DNA of 64,000 nucleotides from Cladorrhinum sp. PSN259 (Eukaryota; Ascomycota; Sordariomycetes; Sordariales; Podosporaceae). The stretch is taken from NCBI GenBank assembly GCA_033725935.1, contig MU867077.1, forward strand, positions 434,001 to 498,000, read 5' to 3'. The notes beneath the pieces were generated by a model. The model was not told the origin of the DNA, ran no database searches, and saw only the letters and a program-made list of their open reading frames with translations. A program made the translations under genes and the position numbers. Shown piece by piece: positions 57,781-64,000 of the stretch. Every line of letters starts with the position of its first letter. Positions within the stretch are counted from its first letter, which is position 1.

Positions 57781-57820
57781 GTACCGATTCGGTATCTGAT
57801 GTACCTGAGGTACCTACCAA
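57781..57820. repeat. GGTAC-rich palindromic cluster 1
   Basis: Contains GTACC, GGTAT, GTACCTGAGGTACCTACC: repeated, partly palindromic GTACCT/AGGTAC units. Similar elements (GGTACC or GGGTAC) recur at about 56610-56630, 58197-58243 and 59135. Function unknown. Confidence 0.5.
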
Positions 57821-58196
57821 GTCTCTGCTCGTCCAGTCGCGGCCAGCCCCAAGCAATTGCCAGGTCGTTGTGCAATCAGATCGATTCTACCCTGTAATTA
57901 CAGAGTTCATTTGACTGGAAAGCAGTGATGATGTATTTTGTTGTGTTTTAGTGACGGGATCAAGTATTGCTGAGACTCGAGCGTGGGATGGTCAAAGATG
58001 GCCAGGAAAACATCTCACATAACTCCACATGAATTCATTACGCAGCAACACCCACTCACCCGACAGAACTTCGACCTCAACCTCAACAAGGGAGAGCCTC
58101 TCCTGCTGTTCACCTGGTCGAGGTTTGGAGCCTTTCCCTTCACTTGCCGCCCGCCCTGCCTTTAGCGCTAGCCGCAATTGCGCTCGCCTGTCTCGT

Positions 58197-58243
58197 CTGT
58201 ACCAAAGGTACCGCCTTAGTACTTCGGGTACCCGCTCGGTACT
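58197..58243. repeat. GGTAC-rich palindromic cluster 2
   Basis: GTACCAAAGGTACC, then AGTACTTCGGGTACC and CGGTACTGG: five GTAC cores within 47 bases, about 400 bp from cluster 1 and about 1 kb upstream of the MED15 start. Could be binding sites or hairpin-forming sequence. Confidence 0.5.
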
Positions 58244-58520
58244 GGCTTGGCTTGCACCCAGTCGCTGGGTTCCGCCTCCCAGCCAAAAGCCGTCTGACAC
58301 TGGCGGGCAGAGAGCCAGAGAGCAGAGCGCATCCACATCATCCTTCCAGGTTCTTTTCTCCCCTTCCCAACTTTCCCACTCGCTTTCCTGGGCACACCAC
58401 CGCCTCCCTCTTCCACTTTCACGCCCACACGCCCACCGTTGCAGACCTCACCACCGCAACAAACCCGGGTCTGCAGTCTGTCGCATTGGCGCAGGGAGCT
58501 GAGTTTTCTCTGGATTGGGA

Positions 58521-58571
58521 TTTTTCCTCTTTCCTTTTCCCTTTTATTTTTATCTTTGTCTTTTTTTCGCT
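58521..58571 (+). promoter_or_regulatory. Pyrimidine-rich tract upstream of MED15
   Basis: Almost unbroken C/T from 58521 to 58568, T-rich. In filamentous fungi such tracts often sit just before transcription starts. If so, the MED15 leader would be about 0.65 kb. By analogy only. Confidence 0.4.
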
Positions 58572-59231
58572 CGTGCATCCACTTCGAGGGTGTGCACAAA
58601 AGCGTTTTGGGTGCAGCACGCTTCCAAAGGTTACCTCCTTCCAGGTCCCAGGTTACTTCACCTATTTTTGGGCCGCTTCTTCACGACCGTCACCGACTGC
58701 ACCACCACACGCTGCCGTTGCCTCAAGCCCATTGTCAGTTGCCAGTGTGAATATCGCTGCGACTGCAAGAATATTCACTTTCGGAGTCGTCCGAATACAA
58801 ACCTTAACGGGCCGAGTCTACGGTATATAGAAACGAGAACCGCCCAGGCAAAACGATTGCTGCCGCCAAGCAGGCCTACGTCTCGTCTTTGACAGCTGCG
58901 CGACTGGCCTACCACTTCCAGATCGCGATTCTTCTAGCAACAAGCTGCTCGGACTGTACTGCGAATGAACCTCTGTGCCAGCAGTGGAATATCTCACTCG
59001 AGCCTCTCGTTGGCTAGTTGACAGCTCCTTGCATTATCCGAGTTACCTCAACTTTTTTTGAGCGTCGAAGCACCGCAACAGTGGCTGTAACCATTGACAT
59101 TCGTCCCACGGACCGGCAAAGTCTCTCTATTGGTACCTGGCGCGATCGGCTTTCAAACGATAACCCAAGTCCTTCCCGCGCGCATTAAGTCACGGGTTGC
59201 CAGTGGCTGAACTTACCATTCTTTCGCGGCC

Positions 59232-59298
59232 ATGGCCGCCAATATGCCGCAATTGTTGCTGTTGCAGCAACAGCAACAGCAGCACCAGCAGCAGCAGC

Positions 59299-59344
<46 letters not shown>

Positions 59345-62300
59345 GCAGCAGCAGCAAAAACAGCATTTGCAGAAAAACCCGAATGAGCAGCAACTGAATC
59401 CTCTGGTGCACCACTACATTATATCAAGCTATGCAAACGTACCAGCCAACGGCTGGCAGCAACAAGTTGGACGGGGTGAACGATTCACAAAGGTCATGAC
59501 TCTGTACGCCGCCACTTTTCCACTTATAACCCCTCACTTGCCCTTGATCTTTCGCTCCTAACCAGTTGCATAGGTGTTCTAACGTCGCACTGGCCATGCC
59601 CCAAGCAACCATGCCCAGGGTGTTCCAGTTTGTTGCCGATTTTGAGAGAGGCATTTGGGTCAACAGTCCCGACAAGGTTCGTTTTATCAATAGTATTCCT
59701 GTCTTGACAATGGCTCGCTAACATAAAAACAGGCAACATATGATCAGCAATTTGGCGCAAAGATGACCGAGTGGCTGAGAAAACGTCAGATGAACGGACC
59801 AGAGCTTCAGAATCAATTGACTGTCGATGCCGCGAGGCAGGCTCAGCAACAACATCACCTGCAACAGCAGCAACAGCAGCAACAGATGATGATGAACCAA
59901 ATGGGCAGAATAGGTCAGCCCGGACAACCCGGGTTCCCACACATGCAGAACCCCATGCAAATGGGGGCGATGCCTCCACAAGCACAGATGGGAATGGGCA
60001 TGATGAACCCGGGGATGGTCCAGAATAGACCCGACCAGCGCCAGTTTCCGATGCCGATGGCGCAACAACCTATGCTCTTCTCCGACGTCAACCAGTTGAC
60101 ACCCGCCGACAGGCAACGAATCAACGAAGTGGCCACAGCGATGATGATGAAAGCACCAGAACAGCAGAAGGCGAACATACGGCAGGCGGTGATGAACAGC
60201 ACGAATCCGGCCGTGATTGCAGAATGCCAAGGAAAGAATCAGGACCCTGCGATTATATGGTTTCGTACAAGAGCGCTTGAAAGCCTGAGGAATACAAGAA
60301 TGCAACAGCAACAGCAACTCCAGCAGCAACGAAACATGGTCGGGGGGAATTTCATGCAGCAGGGACCGCACGGCCAAATGAATCCAAATCTCATAAACTC
60401 GTTGCAGCACGGTGGAAACAATCCCCAGATGATGGGAGCGAACATGGAGGCCATTCAGCATGAACACCAGAAGGCTATGCTCGCCCAAAATCAGGGGCAG
60501 CTCGTTGTGCCGGCAAGTACTGGCCCCGGTCGGAATGCGACGCCAGGACCCATCGGCGGCCTTCCGGCACAAGCCGCCATTCAACAAGGCTTAAATCAAA
60601 TGCCAAGGCCACCGATGCAGCAGCCTTTCGGCATGCCTCCACAGAATGTGAAGATCGAAAACCCAATGACCGCGCAACAAGTCCAGCAAGCAAGAGCGAT
60701 GGCAAACCATACCATGCAAGGTCAGCCCGGTGCTCTCTCCGGCCTTCCTGCTACGTCCCAGAGCCCAGGGGCGAATTCTCTCAACGCACCAATGCGCCAG
60801 CCACCTGCTCCTGGAGTGCAGGTTACCGGTCCTCCGGTGAATCAGGGCAACCCTCAAATTGGGACTCTTAATCCCACTTTTAATCACCAGAACAACACGA
60901 GGCCGCAGTCTGTTTCAGGAGCCATGACCAACCCGGCAATGACTGCAGGGGTGGGTGCCCTCCCAGACGGCTCCGTCGAGGATGTGATGACAACCTGGGG
61001 GCAACATCAACGTCCGTTGATGAATAATGGCATCCCGAAACCGACACAGGCGCCTGGTATGCCGGGGCAGCTTCTGGGCGGACAATCCCTCCAGAATCCA
61101 TTAGGCGTCCCAAATGCTGCTCAGAAGCCGGGTGTCCCATTCGCTGCAGGACAAATGACACCAGAGAAGATGCGAATCATACAGTACTCGCAAACCGTGA
61201 ACGGGAAGGCACAGATGGACAGTATGGACGTACCAGCAATGGCTTTTAACTTACTTGGGAACGCTCTCAAACAGCATGGAATCAATGCCCAGGGTGTCGA
61301 TATCAGGAAGTGGGGACAGCTTTGGCAGTTTGTCCGTCACCACCTCCCAGTCAACCGTGCTCAAGAGGTGCACAGCAGACTGTCACAAATACACATGCAG
61401 CAGTTCCTGCTCGTCTTCGAGTCGCGGATGAGGGCTCCAGGAGCTCCAGCCCCAAATGGTGCGCCGGTATCTAACATTCCGGCTAACCTTCAGCAACTTC
61501 CGCTCACTTTGCCCCCTGGAATCGCCTTTCCACCACAGGGTTTTCACGCTACACCAGCCGAAATTGAATCCTTCCGTAGGCAACATCAGCAAGTCGCAAA
61601 CCATGACGACAACACTGTTTCGAACTTGGTGGTAGCTTTTAAGCGTAGAACTTTTCACGCCAGGGCATGGGCCTCGCACAACAGTGCCAATAACAATGCC
61701 AATGCAGCTTCGGAAGCTCAAAGGGCATCTAGCCAACCTAACCTTCCGCCTTTTGCTCATGGTGCTCCAAATCCTGCGACCACGCGTCCAACTCCCCAAT
61801 TGCAAACACCTGCACAGACGCCTGCGCAGAAACCCACGGGGGCCCCAGGGCTCGACGTAGCTGTTCCTACACCGACGGCTCCTAACAATATTCAGAGACT
61901 TCCGCAGCCTTCCCAGCAGCCTCCCCAGCAGCAACAGCAACATCAACAACATGCCACCCGCCCTAACCCTTCGCCAGTTCCAGTACAAGCTCCGGCACTC
62001 AAGAATCCGAATCATCTGAAGCGGCCTAGCCCTGACGACGCACCTGATGGTGTTTCTCAACCAGGCACCGCTATGCAGCGGCCAGCTGCCCAGCCTTCTC
62101 GGCCTCCTTCTCAGATCCATCAGCTAACCGAGGCTCAGCTGGCGAGGCTAAAGCCGGATCAAAAGGCTCAATACGAGGCGATGATGCGGCACAAACAAGC
62201 CGCTGCATACGAACAACTTAAGGCCGTGGGCGTAGAGGAGAACGCACGTTTATCAGCACAACCTCAGGTACCGGTTCCGATGTCTGCGGAGGAAAAATTA

Positions 62301-63788
62301 GAGGCACACAAGAAGATTTCTCAGATACTGCAGATGGCTAACGATCTGAAACCGAGACTTTGGCTTTGGTGGGTAAAGACGGAGGATAAGGAAAAGGCGA
62401 GACAGTACTGGAGAGCGGTATGTATTAATGCGTGGAAATATTATCCCCCTTTTATCCAGGAAGTTGTACTGACCATTACACCATAGCGGCTCAAAGCTGG
62501 AAATCAGTTCGAGAGGCCTTCAAATAACGGCCAGATGCAGGGCTCCTTTAAAAAGGTTCTCACATATTCACACGCGGAGATCGATCGCGATCGCACATTT
62601 CTCATGGAATTTGGGGCAGAGTTTGCCAAGCTCGGGTCTGAGAATTCGGCGCAGGTATCAACAGCCCAGCCAGCGGCCACCGCACCGCCAAATCAGCGGC
62701 CTCCTCAACCCCTGAGCGCGGAAAACCTTGAGAAGCTTAGAGCTACGCAGCCAAGGCCAATGCCGAAGCCTGGACAGCCTCCTCCTGCCCCAACCACAAC
62801 ACAGGCGCCATACCAGTTTGGTGTTCACCACTCGCCTGCCGGAAACCCTCAGTATTTGAGCGAACCGAGCCTATCGCAAGATAATCTGGTCATTCCTCCT
62901 CGGAAGAAAGTCAAGACCGCGCCTACTGCCGCAGCTAAACCGAACCCCGGCTCTTCATCTCCGGTCGTGAAAGCGCCATCTCCTGTAGTGACTCGAAAAC
63001 CCGAACCGGTGATTGTCGCCCCAAAGTTTACATGCCCCGACCCCAGTTGCGAAATGAGCTCAATTGGATTTCAGACTGAAGAAGCTCTCAAGTCTCACCG
63101 CGAGGAAGAGCACATCAAACCATTTGAAAACCCTCATGAGTTTTTGAAGGAGAACATGGCTGCTGCTTTGGGACTCGACGCCCAAGGTCATTCAAAGCCA
63201 ACACCCAAGTCTTCCATCCAAGAATCTGCACCACCGATGAAGGCCAGCTTATCTAGGCAAGATCAGACGCCCATTAACAAGGTAGATATGGCAACCCCTA
63301 TGTCACGCGATGCATCAATGAGACGACAAGGCAGCACACCAGGGACGAAGATGGGCGACAATATACCTCACATGACGGAAGATGGATGGGCGCACGCAAC
63401 AATCGATCCGTCGAACTTGTTTGGTGGACTCGGGCACACACTTGATTCGGTTACTGGGAATATGATGGCCGAATTTGGAGTGTACAGATCGGTGACGCCA
63501 AATGACACCCCTGAGTCGAGCGCGAGCAAGGACAGCGGAGTTTCAGAGCCAAACAGCGACATTGCTGAGGGTGCGGCACTCGATATCGATTTGAACTGGC
63601 AGCCGATGGAGAGCGATCTCCTCATGGAAATTAACAGCTTCAGCATGAACCTGGAAGCCATGGAGGGGCTGGAAGGGCTGGGCACCAGCATGTTTGACGG
63701 CCAATTCGCTTTGGACGACATGCAAAATGACTTTTCCAAACCATTTGTTTTCGACAGTTCGTTCTATTCAATGGACTCGACGGTCTGA
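59232..63788 (+). CDS. MED15: Mediator tail subunit 15 (Med15/Gal11-like), Gln-rich
   Basis: Four exons, 59232-59503, 59574-59676, 59733-62417 and 62487-63788, give 1453 residues. After a polyglutamine run (about residues 11-42) comes a KIX-like region (about 55-150: NPLVHHYIISSYANVPANGW, then VFQFVADFERGIWVNSPDKA and QQFGAKMTEWLRKRQ) resembling yeast Gal11. A long Gln/Met/Pro/Asn-rich activator-interaction region follows. A helical segment lies mid-protein (MRIIQYSQTVNGKAQMDSMD, then RKWGQLWQFVRHHLP), and another spans the exon 3/4 joint (KPRLWLWWVKTEDKEKARQY). Near the C-terminus is a C2H2-like zinc finger (CPDPSC...HREEEH) followed by KPFENPHEFLKENMAAALGL, then an acidic end. Med15 links activators to Mediator and Pol II. 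The product name rests on the KIX-like match and composition. The last 212 bases of the window are 3' flank. Confidence 0.75.
59298..59342 (+). repeat. (CAA)15 microsatellite coding polyglutamine in MED15
   Basis: Fifteen uninterrupted CAA codons, flanked on both sides by CAG/CAA mixtures, within the N-terminal Gln run of Med15. The pure core is expected to vary in length between strains; the mixed flanks suggest an older stable tract. Confidence 0.9.
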
Positions 63789-64000
63789 GAGAAAGAGAAA
63801 TTGGCGCCTAGGGACTAGGAAGGAAAAAGGATTTCAGGATACCCTTTGCATTCACACGGTGGGCATAGGAACAAATGCATTGTCGATGGGTATATATATT
63901 TGGGGCATGGAATGGGTTCCGGAGCTAGTGGAAAGGGCGAATATGTTTAAGGAGCAACCAGGGGATATAGGTGGTGGGTAAAATGAGGCGCAAAGGGTCT

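Larger units (their letters stand above)
50159..59231. other. 9 kb gene desert between divergent APE4 and MED15
   Basis: No credible protein gene is visible on either strand. The longest frames are about 150-160 codons (52908-53393, 56587-57030, 57429-57875), apart from a Ser/Pro/Thr-rich 228-codon frame at 58144-58830 beside MED15; all lack recognisable domains. The left end holds the APE4 promoter and the right end the MED15 promoter and leader. Items of note are a T29 run (52539-52567), GGTAC-rich clusters (57781-57820 and 58197-58243) and a pyrimidine tract (58521-58571). There is no tRNA-like B box and no long repeat visible by eye. Confidence 0.55.

Noticed and set aside
58144..58830. 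228-codon frame upstream of MED15
   Set aside because: Runs through C/T-rich promoter sequence, giving a Ser/Pro/Thr-rich translation; most likely chance in a pyrimidine tract.
14037..59150. Shared 15-mer GTACCTGGCGCGATC at about 14037 and 59136
   Set aside because: One or two shared 15-mers are expected by chance in 64 kb, and the flanks do not align.
61383..62120. 245-codon minus-strand frame inside MED15
   Set aside because: Antisense shadow of the Gln/Pro-rich coding exon; long antisense frames are expected from its codon bias.

Overview
This window is nuclear DNA from a filamentous ascomycete (Pezizomycotina, most likely a Sordariomycete). Most multi-exon genes carry short spliceosomal introns of roughly 52-110 nt, with GTAAGT/GTATGT-type donors and CTAAC or CTGAC branch points close to the acceptor. 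There is a lone dispersed 5S rRNA gene, a nuclear tRNA with an intron, and a DUF3328/UstYa-type protein, a family restricted to fungi. All exon coordinates were worked out by hand from splice signals, reading phase and family conservation. No CRISPR array, virus, recognisable transposon or insertion element was seen.

Layout, left to right. The 3' part of a CorA-like Mg2+ transporter gene with an in-frame TAG (1-1950) is followed by a 5S rRNA gene on the minus strand, a mitochondrial MMT-type cation diffusion transporter and the TUP1/RCO-1 corepressor. A 4.9 kb gene-poor stretch follows, with one doubtful reading frame. Next come a UstYa-like protein whose two HXXHC motifs are both lost, ERG3, a small one-pass membrane protein (DUF2015-like), ribosomal protein eL28 and cytosolic malate dehydrogenase. 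The block 22.9-50.2 kb is dense housekeeping: TRAPP subunit Trs33, a SIZ/PIAS SUMO ligase, a UPF0642/LLPH small basic protein, GPI ethanolamine-phosphate transferase LAS21/GPI7, condensin subunit YCG1/CAP-G, the ribosome biogenesis factor NOP4, tRNA-Gln(CUG), an unrecognised 484-residue protein with a decayed relative beside it, a DENND11/LCHN protein, NRDE2 and an M18 aspartyl aminopeptidase. A 9 kb stretch without a credible gene leads to MED15/GAL11, a Mediator tail subunit with a CAA/CAG polyglutamine tract.

The genes do not form one pathway. They are independent housekeeping and regulatory genes in the usual mosaic order of a fungal chromosome. Two general transcription regulators, TUP1 and MED15, each sit downstream of unusually long gene-free upstream DNA. 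I did not find a convincing new multi-gene system. The better leads are the interrupted CorA-like gene, the UstYa-like protein without its motifs, the orphan protein with an adjacent decayed copy, a possible mitochondrial isoform of the aspartyl aminopeptidase, and the 9 kb upstream region of MED15.
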